Assembly (NCBI RefSeq): GCF_003665435.1
Contig: NZ_CP023408.1
Coordinates: 1 to 64,000, forward strand
Reading direction: 5' to 3'
DNA: 64,000 bases
DNA from: Streptomyces fungicidicus
Lineage (GTDB): Bacteria > Actinomycetota > Actinomycetes > Streptomycetales > Streptomycetaceae
The translations under genes were made by a program, and so were the position numbers. Below are positions 43,190 through 52,433 of the stretch, piece by piece. Position 1 is the stretch's first letter, and each line of letters begins with the position of its first letter. The notes below the pieces were generated by a model. That model was given only the letters and a program-made list of their open reading frames with translations. It was not told the origin of the DNA and made no database searches.

Positions 43190-46100
43190 TGCGCGGGCTC
43201 GATCGTCTTCAGCGCCCGGAAGGTGACCGGGTCGAGACGGACGCCTCCTTGTTTGTCCGGGTCGAGGACCGCCAGGCCGTCCAGGCGCTTCAGGAGATGC
43301 TCGGCCGCCTCGAGCGAGTCGTCCCCGCTCTTGTCGAGGAACGCGGCGGCGAGGTCGCCCGGAGTCATGACGGCCTTGCCGTCCGCGTACTCCTCGTCGC
43401 TGTAGAACTGGGCCCAGGCCGTGAGGAGGGAGACGTCGGCGGACGTCAGACCGGCCGCCCGCAGATGGGCCGTCGCGGCGTCCGGTGTCTCCAGACGCTC
43501 GCGCAGGCCCTGGAGGACCTCCTTCTGCCGCATGCCGGACCGCACGTTGTGCATGGCGGTCTCGACCAGCCCGGGCCATCCCCCGGTGGAGTCCATCAGG
43601 GCACGCCGTTCCTGCGGGGAACCGAACGGCGACTCCGGCCAGGCGCGCACACTGTCGACGGTCCACCGCTCCGGCAGCACATGGCCCGCCCCCGTCTCCA
43701 CCGCTTCCCCCGCGGCGTCCGGCGAGCAGAGGACCACGGCGTACCGACGGGACGCGCCGGGAGCCGCGTCACTGTCGGGCGGCGTGCCGCCGGTGTGCTT
43801 GACGAGCCGCTCGGCGGCCTCCCTGACCTCGTCGGCGTCCCGGCCCCGCAGGTCCACGAAGAGCACCCGGGAACCCTTGCGGCGCGAGTTGGCGGTGATC
43901 GCGTCGGTGAGGCTGTCGCCGGGTGCGACGCCGATGATGTCGAGGCCGTACCCGCCGCCGTACAGGCGCAGCCCGCGTTCGACGTGGTCGTCGCCGAGCG
44001 CCCGGGTGCACGGCACCAGCGTGGTGCGGGTGGGGTGGCCGAGCATGTCGCCGAACTGGCCCTCGGTGAGCGGGCTCATCCGCTGGACGCCGCCGGGGGA
44101 GCCGATGGAACGGCGGGCGGCGCGCGGGTTGTAGTCGTACGGCAGGTCGAACTCGGTGTCGTTCAGCTCGCTCTGCAGCTCGTTCTGGGTGCCCAGCATG
44201 TTGACCACGTTGGGGCTGCGCATCGCGTAGGCGCGTTCCTCGCCGGGAACCCGGATGAGCAGACCGAGGCCGACCATCTCGTCCAGGAAGATGGTGAGCT
44301 GACGTTCGCTGTTGAGGGGGAAGCCCTCCTGCCAGATCTCGTGGGCGGCCTCCAGCAACTCACTGGGCCGGGACGCGTGGGTGTAGCCGTGCTCGAGGCT
44401 GCGCAGGGCGACCAGGAGGGTGAGTACGCGGTAGCGGTCCTCCAGGTTGATGGTGTAGCGCAGGCGCTCCGCGATGAGTTCGCGGACCCGCTCCAGGTTC
44501 GCGACCGCCTGGACGTCGTCCCAGGTGATGGGGGCGTGACGGCCGTCGGCAGGCACGGCGCGCTGCTGCATGTAGGCGACGAGGTGGTCGCAGAAGATCT
44601 GCACCAGGTTGGCCTGGTAGTTGGTGACGCCGAGGATGTGCCAGACCAGGTCGGGGGTCTCGAAGGTGAGACCGACGGCGGCCAGGGGTTCCTCGACGAG
44701 CCCGACGGCGGCCTGCGGCTTGAGCGGACCGACGAGGATGCCCGGCCCGCCGTGCGCGGTGACCACGTTGGTGAGGTGGTTGAAGCGCTGAACCTGGTGC
44801 AGGCCGGCGAAGACGACCTTGAACGACCGGCCGGTGGTCTCCATCAGGCGCTGGAGCCGCTTGACGGTACGGAAGGTCGACTGGCCTCCACCGGTGTAGA
44901 CGGCCTGGGCGTCGGCGGTGAGGAAGGCGTCGGCCTCGTCCGCGAGCAGGAGGACACGGCGGCCGGGTTCGGCCTCGATCCACTGCTGGACCGCGTCGGC
45001 GATCGCGTCGATGCCGACGGCACGGTCGGAGACGTTCGTTCCAATGACACCGCGGCGCTTCAGCTCGGCCAGCAGGACCCGCCAGATGCCCTCAGGGGGT
45101 TCGGCATGCCCGATGTCGGCCTTGAGGAGGTCCATGTAGACGGCGATGTGGCGGTCCCGGTCGGCCTTCTGGAACACCTCGACGGCTTGCCGAAGGAGGG
45201 ACGACTTGCCGAGCTGGCGACCGCCGAAGAGGAAGATGGACCCGTCCGGGCGGAGGATCTCCTGCATCTCCTCGGCGCGTCCCTTGAAGACCTCCGGCGG
45301 AACGAGCCCCGCGACGTGCGGGGTGTAGGGGGTGTAGCCGGTCCAGGGCAGGGTGACACGCTGCGTCATCCTGAACGAACGCGGGGCGCGCGCGGCGACC
45401 CAGCCGACGACGGCCGGATCGACGACCAGGGCCTGCTGGCCGCGGTTGCGGGAGGCGAGCGCGAGTTGGCGGCGTCCTTCCGTGCCGAGGGGCTGCAGGT
45501 AGAGGATCAGATTGGCGCCGATAGCCGATTCTGGAAGGTGACGCAGTGGGCCTTCGCCGCGAAGTTCGTCGGCGATGACGACGACCTTGTACATGCGGCG
45601 TGCCTGGGAACCGAGGGCGGCGACGTAGCCGGGGGTGCTCTCGGTGATGTCGGCGCGCACGCTGAGCCGGGTGACGCCGTACCTGGCCTCCTCGACGTTG
45701 GCCTCGGTCACGGTCAGACCGAGCAGGCGCAGGACGCTCATGACCAGGCCGCGGATCTTCCGCTGGTCCCGCTCGCCGATCAGTTCCTGCCAGGCACCGA
45801 GCCCGGAGAGCGCGTTTTGCACCAGCGGTTTGTCCTCCGCGTAGTGCTGGGCCCACCAGCGGGCCCCGACGCCGCGACGGGTGAACTGGGGAGCCTCCGG
45901 GTGGGCGACGCCCTTCAGGAAGCGGGCCAGCTCCTCCCCGGCCGGTTCGGCGGGGACGGGCAGGGCTTCACCACGCCGGGCGAACGACAGGAGTTCCTCG
46001 GCGGCCACCGTCTTGCCCCGGTCCAGCAACTGCCGGATGCGCAGGCGCTCGGCGTCGGGCAGCTGAGCCGCGTCGAGCTGACGGTAGAGCCTCTCGGTCT

Positions 46101-49100
46101 GCTGCTTCTCCAGGTCGCGCAGTTCCCGGCCGATGGCGGCGACGGCCCGGAAGCGCTCCCCGAACCGGTCGTCGTGGTCGTCGCCCTCCAGGTCGAGGAG
46201 CCGGGCGGTGAAGTCGTGCTCCTCCTCGGGCTTCAGCAGGTTCTGCACCCGGATCTGGGCGAGGATCAGCTGGGCACGCCGGTGTTCGTCAGCGCATTTG
46301 CGGCCCCAGCTCACGGCCGCGTCGGCGATGCGCTGCCGCCACTCGGCGAGCTGCGCGGCCGGCATGGCGGCGCCGACGATGCGCTCCTGCTCGAGCCGCT
46401 CCAGCAGACGGTTGGCGAGGTGCAGGTCGCCCGTCTCCCGGTGGCACTGCAGCGCCACCGCCGGGTCGGCAGGACCGAGCAGACCCAGCATCGCCCCGAA
46501 CGCGTCCGGATGTCCGAGATCGGGTTCGTCCTGCTCCTCGTGGACGTGCCAGCGCAGCCCGGGCAGGTGCAGCAGGCCCTCGGCGGGCGGCCGGAACCCC
46601 GTGTCGCGGGGCTCGGGGGCGTAGGAGCCGTCGAGCCAGCGCAGCAGGAGCGCGAGGAGGGCGCCGCCCACGCCGGGCAGCGGCTCGGCCTGACGCGCGT
46701 CCGCGATCGCGCGCATCAGGTCCCGGCCGATGTCACGACCGCCGGACGGACGCGGGGCCGAAGCGACGCGCAGCGCCGTCGTCAGCAGGTCCTTGACGGT
46801 CTTGATGTGGGTACGGAGCTGGTCACGGGCCGCCGAGTGGATGTCGCTCTTGGACTGCTTCGGCGTTCGTTTGGCCCGGTCGGTGGTGTCGATGATCCGG
46901 TCGGCGGCGTCGGAGCGCTTGTAGTGCTCCTCCATCTCCGTGGCGAGCCCCTCCGCCTCGATCCGCCCCTCGGCCCAGTCCTGGATCAGCTTCAGGGTGT
47001 GCCCGAGCCGGCCGTCGGGCGCGGCCAGGGTCTGCAGGACGATCGTGCCGCGCTGGAGCTTGATGGTGCGCAGCGGCAGGTCCAGCGCGAGCTGCCGGGC
47101 CCGGTCGCCGATCTCCTCCTGCCGGTCCGTGACCGGCGTCACCGTCGACTTGTCCAGGTCGCCCGGCTGTATCCCCGTGGACTGCCGTACCGCGTGCACC
47201 AGTTCGTCGACCACCGGCGCCCACGGCTCGGGAACGCCCGGCATCGACGTGAAGTCGGTGAGGACGCTGCTCGCCCAGCGCGCCGACAGCCCACTGCGGA
47301 TGGCCGCGGTCAGCAGGACCATGTAGGCGTCACGGTCGTCGTCCCGGGAGTGCCCCTCGTTCATCGCCTCGATGAGCTCCTCGGCCCGCACCTGGAGGTC
47401 GGAGGCCTCGGCCGGGGAGGTGTGGAAGGCGGCGTCCGCGAACGCGAGCGCGAGAGTGCGGTGGGCGGGGGCGCCGGCAGCGCGGGTCAGCCAGTACGAC
47501 TCGGCGAGCCGGCCCTCGGTGACGAGGGTCTCCACCGGGGAGGGAGCACCCGCCCAGACGTCCGACAGGACGGGGACGGGGACGGGGACGGGGGCGGGGG
47601 CGGCCGGGGCGGAGGGCTCGGCGGGCGCCGACTCCGACTCCGGAAAGTCGGCGGAGCGTTGCGGGACTGGGGCGGGGGCCGGCACGGCGGCCTCCGGGGC
47701 GGGAGCTGCCGGTGCCGTCTCCTCCGTCTCCTCCGCATCTTCCTTCTCCGGAGCGCCGGTGGATGCCTCGGAGGGCTGCCGAGCCCCGGGCAGCGACACT
47801 CCGGAGTCCGCCGCGGATTCACCGGCCCCGGCCGTCATACCCACGGTGCCGTCGGACACGAACTCCCCGGCCGGGGCCTCTTCCGGCTCCGTCCGGGCGG
47901 CCGGGCCGGGCGCGTCCTGAACGACCGGCTCGGCGGCTTCCGCTGTGGGGGACGGAGACTCTGCGGCCTCCTCGCGGAAGTCGTCGGACCGTTGAGGTTC
48001 CGGATCGGGCTCCGGCTCGCTGCGGTCCCCCTGCTCCGTCCCGTCACCGGAGTCACCGGAGTCACCGGCTTCCGCCACGGCGGACTGCATGGCCCCGGCG
48101 TCCGCCACGTCTTCGCGTAGCTCGCGGAGCCGCTGCTCGAAGTGCTCGATCTGACCTCGCAGGCTCTTCCGCAGCAGATCGTTCGTGGCCATGTCGTACA
48201 TGGCCTGCGCCTCGTCCAGCGCCTCCGCGGTCGACCCGATCTCCAGGTCGACCGCCTGCTGACGGCGCTGCTCGTCCCGCAGCCTCTCGACGAGCGTCCG
48301 GGCCGCGGCCCAGTCCTGGTCGTCGCCCCATCCCTCGTCCGCACCGGCCGCCCTGAACGCCTGGTCCAGTGCCCGTCGTCGCCGGACCCACGACAGGGTG
48401 TCCCGCAAGAGCTCCCGACCGTCGGCCTGCCGCCCCTCGCGGAGCGTCGCGGCGAAGGCATCCAGCCTTCCGGCCACCGCCGTCGCCGACTCGTTCAGCC
48501 GCACGAGCTCCCGCTCGAGGCCGTCGGCGTCCAGTTCCACCACGGTCGCGTTCCCTCGCCCTTCCCCGGAGACGGCCGTCCCGCCGTCCGCTTCCGACTC
48601 CGTCGCTTCACCGGTGCCCTGCTCATGGCCCCGGCCCCGGTGCACACATGTCAGCCGCTCGTAATCGGCTTCCGTGAGAGGAGCGGCATCGCGCAACGCG
48701 GCCTCCAGGAGCTCCCCCGAGTGGCTGTGCGCCCACGAGTGGGCAGGCGCGTCGGAGAAGAGGGCGTAGCCGTGGAGCAGAAGCTGCGCCAGGTCCGGCG
48801 GCAGGGCCTCCAGCATGCGCGTGAGCTGCTCGAGGCCGGGATCCTGGATCTCGTCCTCGAACCCCAGCTCACGCAGTCGCTCTTCGGCGATCGACGTGCC
48901 GCATCCGCAGACGTTGATCAGCAGTCGCTCCGGCGCCCGGGTGACCCACATGCGGGCGCCCGCCGACTTGCGCAGCTTCGCGGTCGCCGGGCCGCCCTGG
49001 AACTGCAGCGCGGCCGGCCCGTGCGCCTGCTCGACGTGCCGGAACAACGAGAGCACCAGGTCGGGCATCTCCTGCAGCCAATGCCGGAGCGACGAAACCG

Positions 49101-49107
49101 AGTACAC
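43186..49107 (-). CDS. Giant (1973 aa) P-loop ATPase, STAND/AAA-like
   Basis: GTG at 49107 follows a G-rich site. Residues 1-170 form an N-terminal domain with Cys/His patches (INVCGCGTS). Residues 190-340 are helical/coiled coil; 340-520 is a Pro/Ala/Glu-rich linker; 520-1100 is helical. About 1130-1230 is beta-rich. The NTPase is near 1290-1390: Walker A FLFGGRQLGKSSLLRQAV, Walker B VLLLADEADAFLTA, then a winged-helix-like ARC2-type part. The last 300 residues contain a second alpha/beta domain (GLDIIGVAPGDSLTDAIT, RVLFVDLRGRDADEV). The layout (sensor arms plus one NTPase) recalls STAND immune proteins. It is the first gene of a two-gene operon. Confidence 0.7.
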   Translation of the reverse strand: MYSVSSLRHWLQEMPDLVLSLFRHVEQAHGPAALQFQGGPATAKLRKSAGARMWVTRAPERLLINVCGCGTSIAEERLRELGFEDEIQDPGLEQLTRMLEALPPDLAQLLLHGYALFSDAPAHSWAHSHSGELLEAALRDAAPLTEADYERLTCVHRGRGHEQGTGEATESEADGGTAVSGEGRGNATVVELDADGLERELVRLNESATAVAGRLDAFAATLREGRQADGRELLRDTLSWVRRRRALDQAFRAAGADEGWGDDQDWAAARTLVERLRDEQRRQQAVDLEIGSTAEALDEAQAMYDMATNDLLRKSLRGQIEHFEQRLRELREDVADAGAMQSAVAEAGDSGDSGDGTEQGDRSEPEPDPEPQRSDDFREEAAESPSPTAEAAEPVVQDAPGPAARTEPEEAPAGEFVSDGTVGMTAGAGESAADSGVSLPGARQPSEASTGAPEKEDAEETEETAPAAPAPEAAVPAPAPVPQRSADFPESESAPAEPSAPAAPAPVPVPVPVLSDVWAGAPSPVETLVTEGRLAESYWLTRAAGAPAHRTLALAFADAAFHTSPAEASDLQVRAEELIEAMNEGHSRDDDRDAYMVLLTAAIRSGLSARWASSVLTDFTSMPGVPEPWAPVVDELVHAVRQSTGIQPGDLDKSTVTPVTDRQEEIGDRARQLALDLPLRTIKLQRGTIVLQTLAAPDGRLGHTLKLIQDWAEGRIEAEGLATEMEEHYKRSDAADRIIDTTDRAKRTPKQSKSDIHSAARDQLRTHIKTVKDLLTTALRVASAPRPSGGRDIGRDLMRAIADARQAEPLPGVGGALLALLLRWLDGSYAPEPRDTGFRPPAEGLLHLPGLRWHVHEEQDEPDLGHPDAFGAMLGLLGPADPAVALQCHRETGDLHLANRLLERLEQERIVGAAMPAAQLAEWRQRIADAAVSWGRKCADEHRRAQLILAQIRVQNLLKPEEEHDFTARLLDLEGDDHDDRFGERFRAVAAIGRELRDLEKQQTERLYRQLDAAQLPDAERLRIRQLLDRGKTVAAEELLSFARRGEALPVPAEPAGEELARFLKGVAHPEAPQFTRRGVGARWWAQHYAEDKPLVQNALSGLGAWQELIGERDQRKIRGLVMSVLRLLGLTVTEANVEEARYGVTRLSVRADITESTPGYVAALGSQARRMYKVVVIADELRGEGPLRHLPESAIGANLILYLQPLGTEGRRQLALASRNRGQQALVVDPAVVGWVAARAPRSFRMTQRVTLPWTGYTPYTPHVAGLVPPEVFKGRAEEMQEILRPDGSIFLFGGRQLGKSSLLRQAVEVFQKADRDRHIAVYMDLLKADIGHAEPPEGIWRVLLAELKRRGVIGTNVSDRAVGIDAIADAVQQWIEAEPGRRVLLLADEADAFLTADAQAVYTGGGQSTFRTVKRLQRLMETTGRSFKVVFAGLHQVQRFNHLTNVVTAHGGPGILVGPLKPQAAVGLVEEPLAAVGLTFETPDLVWHILGVTNYQANLVQIFCDHLVAYMQQRAVPADGRHAPITWDDVQAVANLERVRELIAERLRYTINLEDRYRVLTLLVALRSLEHGYTHASRPSELLEAAHEIWQEGFPLNSERQLTIFLDEMVGLGLLIRVPGEERAYAMRSPNVVNMLGTQNELQSELNDTEFDLPYDYNPRAARRSIGSPGGVQRMSPLTEGQFGDMLGHPTRTTLVPCTRALGDDHVERGLRLYGGGYGLDIIGVAPGDSLTDAITANSRRKGSRVLFVDLRGRDADEVREAAERLVKHTGGTPPDSDAAPGASRRYAVVLCSPDAAGEAVETGAGHVLPERWTVDSVRAWPESPFGSPQERRALMDSTGGWPGLVETAMHNVRSGMRQKEVLQGLRERLETPDAATAHLRAAGLTSADVSLLTAWAQFYSDEEYADGKAVMTPGDLAAAFLDKSGDDSLEAAEHLLKRLDGLAVLDPDKQGGVRLDPVTFRALKTIEPAQ

Positions 49108-49646
49108 CGTAGAGCCCCCCTTGCCATGCGCCTCGCGCGCACCTTTCAGCCCGGACGCACCGGGTGACGTCCGACCGCACTCCCCCTGCGATCGAGGAAG
49201 GCATCTGTGACCCGCGCTGACGGCACGTCACCGTGTTCGTCACGCCGGCTCGGCAGAGCGCTTCCGAGGGGCACAATCCTTCCACGTCCCACCAGCCGCT
49301 TCACAGTCTCCGGCGCACTGGAACACCTGATCGTTGCGGAAGTCCCGCCGGCGCGTCCGGCGTGTGGCAGGTCGTCGAAGCCCTTGGTGATCTGCCGTGG
49401 GCTGATCGATTGCACCGCACGCGGTACCGAGCCTCAGCGGAGCAGAAACGGGCTAGCGGTCCCGCTCCACGACACCGCGCGTGCCTCCCTCGCCCTCGTG
49501 CCTCGAGACGAACAGCAGGCACCGCTCCCGCAGCAGATCCGACGACGGCGTCCTGAGTTGGTGGATGCCCACGCGGCACTGGCAGTCGGGGGAGAGACGG
49601 CCAGTACGGAGGGGGATCCGGGTGATGTCAGGGCGTGACGGGGAGG
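49108..49646. other. Gene-free stretch upstream of the giant ATPase
   Basis: About 540 bp with slightly lower GC. It must hold the promoter for the ATPase operon and the 3' end region of the Rrf2 gene. No frame has a convincing start and product. I see no strong hairpin. Confidence 0.5.
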
Positions 49647-50081
49647 CTAGCGAGGTGCCGCGAGTACGTCCCGGAGTACGTTCTCGAGCGTGACGCGGGC
49701 CAGTTCGTGTCGCAGGGTCTGCTCGATGCCCTCGTAGATGTTCTGCATCGCCGGCTGGATGCCGTGGCCCACCACGCATCCCTGGTCCGGGGCGGTGCGG
49801 TGCAACGCGAACAGTGGGCCGGGTTCCACTGCCTCGTACACGTCGAGCAGGGTCATCGACTCCAACTCGCGTGCCAGCGACCAGCCTGCGCCCGCGCCCC
49901 GCCGGGACTCCACGAGCCCGGCCTTGCGCAGTTCGCCGAGCAGTCGTCTGATCACCACGGGGTTGGTGTTCGCGCTGGTCGCAATCTGCTCGGAGGTGGC
50001 GACCTCATGGCCCTGGCGCTGGTAGAGACCGATCCAGGCCAGCGCGTGGGCGGCAATGGTCAACCTGCTGTTGGCACTCAT
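49647..50081 (-). CDS. Rrf2-family transcriptional regulator
   Basis: 144 residues, winged HTH: MSANSRLTIAAHALAWIGLYQRQGHEVATSEQIATSANTN..., then VVIRRLLGELRKAGLVESRRGAGAGWSLA. The three-Cys Fe-S cluster of IscR/NsrR is absent (only one Cys, in DQGCVVGHG), so it belongs to the YwnA/SaiR-like group that senses thiol or electrophile signals. ATG at 50081 with GAGGGG upstream. Divergent from the short-chain dehydrogenase, which is the usual target arrangement. Confidence 0.85.
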   Translation of the reverse strand: MSANSRLTIAAHALAWIGLYQRQGHEVATSEQIATSANTNPVVIRRLLGELRKAGLVESRRGAGAGWSLARELESMTLLDVYEAVEPGPLFALHRTAPDQGCVVGHGIQPAMQNIYEGIEQTLRHELARVTLENVLRDVLAAPR

Positions 50082-50111
50082 GAACCCCTCCTCTCGACCG
50101 CAACGGTTCAT

Positions 50112-50176
50112 GTTACGACGACGTAGCTGTAACAATAAAGGTTGCGACAAGCTGTCGTAACAACTAACGTTGCGAC
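50112..50176. promoter_or_regulatory. Operator cluster between Rrf2 and SDR genes
   Basis: The octamer GTTRCGAC occurs at 50112, 50141 and 50169, and its complement GTCGTAAC at 50154. GTTGCGAC-N5-GTCGTAAC (50141-50161) is a near-perfect palindrome. The region is AT-rich and covers both promoters. Confidence 0.65.
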
Positions 50177-50211
50177 TGTCGGGGGAAGGGTCAATCAACG
50201 AGGTGAGAAGA

Positions 50212-50961
50212 ATGAGCAAGCCACTCACGGGCAAGGTCGCCCTGGTCACCGGGGGGTCGCGCGGACTGGGAGCCGCGACCGTACGGCTGCTGGCCGAGCA
50301 GGGCGCCGATGTCGCCTTCACCTACGTCAGCTCCGAGAAGCAGGCGCGGGCCGTCGTCGACGAGGTGCACGGCAAGGGGGCCAAGGCCGTCGCCCTCCAG
50401 TCCGACCAGGCGGACACGAGCCGGGCGCCGGCGCTGATCGACGACGTGGTCGCGCACTTCGGCGGCCTGGACATCCTGGTCAACAACGCGGCGATCTCCG
50501 TGGCCGGCACGGTGGACGACCCGGACGCCGACACCGCCGCACTGGACCGGATGCACGCCACCAACTACCTCGGCGTCATCGCCGTCATCCGGGCCGCCTC
50601 CCGAGTGCTGCGCACGGGCGGACGCATCATCACGGTGAGTTCCGGACTGGGCTCCCGGGTCGGTGCCCCCGGCCTCGCCGACTATGCGGCGACCAAGTCC
50701 GGGATCGAGAGGTACACCATGGGCGTCGCACGCGACCTCGGGCCCCGGAACATCACGGCCAACGTCGTGGAGGCCGGACTGATGGAGGGCGGCATGGAGC
50801 CGCCGGACCCCGAGACGCTCAAGGTCCTTGTCGGCTCGCTGTCCTTGCAGCGCATGGGGCACCCCGACGAAATCGCCGCGGCGATCGCCTTCCTCGCGAG
50901 CCCCGCCGCGTCGTACGTCACGGGCGCGGTGCTGGACGCCCACGGTGGCTACAACGCCTGA
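50212..50961 (+). CDS. Short-chain dehydrogenase/reductase (SDR)
   Basis: 249 residues, classical SDR: cofactor motif TGGSRGLG (TGxxxGxG), NNAAIS, catalytic Ser in TVSSGLGS and YxxxK in YAATKSG, ending in SYVTGAVLDAHGGYNA. ATG at 50212 with AGGTGAGAAG before it. NADPH preference is suggested by SRG after the first Gly. Substrate unknown. Probably repressed by the divergent Rrf2 protein. Confidence 0.9.
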   Translation: MSKPLTGKVALVTGGSRGLGAATVRLLAEQGADVAFTYVSSEKQARAVVDEVHGKGAKAVALQSDQADTSRAPALIDDVVAHFGGLDILVNNAAISVAGTVDDPDADTAALDRMHATNYLGVIAVIRAASRVLRTGGRIITVSSGLGSRVGAPGLADYAATKSGIERYTMGVARDLGPRNITANVVEAGLMEGGMEPPDPETLKVLVGSLSLQRMGHPDEIAAAIAFLASPAASYVTGAVLDAHGGYNA

Positions 50962-51342
50962 ACCGAACCCTGCCACGCGCCCCGAAGGACATCGCGCCTT
51001 CGGGGCGCACACACCGCCAACGACCCGCGCGTGCGTGGACGGCTCCCCCCGCGCGCGAAAGAGAGGGAGCCGCGACCGCTCCGCCGCCAGCCCCGAACGG
51101 CACCTCGTTGAGGATCAGGCCGAACCAGAAACTCAGGGTCGCCAGTGGCCAGGGTCGACGTGGCGCGACAACGGCGAAGGACCCCTTCTGGTTACGGACA
51201 TGCAGATCTCGCGCGAGCGTCTGTGCGGGGTGCCCCCCGTACGGTGCGTCACCGTACGGGGATGACAGGTGGGTTGTACGAGTGTCCTGTTGGCTCCTCC
51301 TGGAGTTTTTCATCAGAGGAACCCGGTGCGCGTGGGCCTCGG
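50962..51342. other. Gene-free stretch between SDR and XRE genes
   Basis: About 380 bp. Open frames here lack support. An imperfect inverted repeat CCGTACGGTGCGTCACCGTACGG type (51237-51260) lies just upstream of the XRE gene and may be its operator or a terminator. Confidence 0.4.
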
Positions 51343-52203
51343 ATGACGACCGACCATGTGGAGCCGGCGGTGCCGGGCGGGGAGTGCGAGCGGGAGCCGG
51401 ATCCGTCGGACAGTCTGCGGACGTTCGGGGCTGTCGTGCAGGCGCTGCGCGAGCATGCGGGTCTGAGCAGGGTGCAGTTCGGGGAGTTGGTGCGGTTCTC
51501 CAAGCACACGGTGGAGTCGGTGGAGTTGGGGCGGCGGATGCCGGATGCGTCCTTCGTGGAGCGGGCGGAGGAGGCGCTGGGGAACACGGGGGCGCTGCGG
51601 CACTCGGCCAGATTTCTGACGCGGGGGGATGCGGGGCTGGCGGCTTGGTTTCGGCAGTGGGCGAGGCTGGAGCGTACGGCGGTGAGTCTGTGTACGTATG
51701 AGTGCCGGTTGATCCCCGGGCTGTTGCAGTCGGAAGGGTATGTACGGGCTCTCTGTGAGAACGAGATTCCACCTCTCTCGGACGATGCCCTGGAAGCCAC
51801 CGTCCAGGTGCGCATGGAGCGTCAGCAACTGCTCCGCGAACGTCCCAACACGACCTTCGACTTCGTCATCGAAGAAGCTGTTCTCATGCGTCGCTTGGGA
51901 GGGGCGCAAGTCACGGTGGAGCAGCTCGACCTCATCCTTGACCTCGGCTTTCTGCGTAACGTCACCGTCCAGGTCATGCCTGCAAACAGCGAGCAGCACG
52001 CGTGCCTTTCGGGACCAGTACGACTGCTGGAGATGCCGGACGGCCGCTGGCGGGCGTATTCCGAGGGCCAGGAGAACGGCCGCTTGATCGCTGGCCCGAA
52101 AGAGGTGAGCCGCATCCATATGCGCTATGCAAGACTGCGTTCGCAGGCACTTTCCCCGAAGGACTCCATGGGCCTGCTGATGCGGATCAGAGGAGCGCTA
52201 TGA
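51343..52203 (+). CDS. XRE-family regulator with DUF5753 (Scr1/WhiJ-like)
   Basis: 286 residues. HTH SLRTFGAVVQALREHAGLSRVQFGELVRFSKHTVESVELGRRMPD, then the DUF5753 sensor (YECRLIPGLLQSEGYVRAL, FDFVIEEAVLMRRLGG, NVTVQVMPANSEQHACLSGPVRLLE). ATG at 51343 gives the usual short N-terminus; an in-frame ATG at 51262 is possible. Such proteins pair with DUF397 partners and control development or act like antitoxins in Streptomyces. Base use is a little less GC-rich than its neighbours. Confidence 0.9.
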   Translation: MTTDHVEPAVPGGECEREPDPSDSLRTFGAVVQALREHAGLSRVQFGELVRFSKHTVESVELGRRMPDASFVERAEEALGNTGALRHSARFLTRGDAGLAAWFRQWARLERTAVSLCTYECRLIPGLLQSEGYVRALCENEIPPLSDDALEATVQVRMERQQLLRERPNTTFDFVIEEAVLMRRLGGAQVTVEQLDLILDLGFLRNVTVQVMPANSEQHACLSGPVRLLEMPDGRWRAYSEGQENGRLIAGPKEVSRIHMRYARLRSQALSPKDSMGLLMRIRGAL

Positions 52204-52382
52204 ACACGTCCGAACTCGGTTGGTTCAAGTCCAGCTACAGCAGCGCACAGGGCGACGACTGTGTAGAGGTCGCTGTTACGGAGCAGGCCGTCCACGTACG
52301 GGACTCCAAGGACGTGGTACGACGGCCGTTCGCCGTAGGGCGTGAGGGTTGGGCGCACTTCGTGGGCTTCGCGGCGTCCTAA
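52200..52382 (+). CDS. DUF397 protein
   Basis: 60 residues, LGWFKSSYSSAQGDDCVEVA, VHVRDSKDVVRRPFAVGREGWAHFVGF: the whole DUF397 domain. The ATG overlaps the XRE stop (ATGA). It is the cognate small partner of the upstream regulator. Confidence 0.93.
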   Translation: MNTSELGWFKSSYSSAQGDDCVEVAVTEQAVHVRDSKDVVRRPFAVGREGWAHFVGFAAS

Positions 52383-52390
52383 GCCACGTC

Positions 52391-52426
52391 GTCCCGGCGG
52401 TCGCGTGAAGACGCGTACCGCCGGGA
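52391..52426. terminator. Bidirectional terminator between DUF397 and EcsC genes
   Basis: GTCCCGGCGGT...ACCGCCGGGAC arms with an inner GCGT/ACGC extension and GAAG loop, between convergent stops at 52382 and 52434. Confidence 0.85.
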
Positions 52427-52433
52427 CGCCCTG

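Noticed and set aside
43150-48120. A 1656-codon open frame on the + strand opposite the giant ATPase
   Set aside because: It is a mirror of high-GC third-position bias. Its product is low-complexity (Val/Gly/Asp/Arg) with no domain; the minus-strand protein has real motifs.
49453-49646. Small minus-strand gene downstream of the Rrf2 gene
   Set aside because: The frame reads plausibly for about 60 codons but has no start codon with a ribosome site and no family resemblance.
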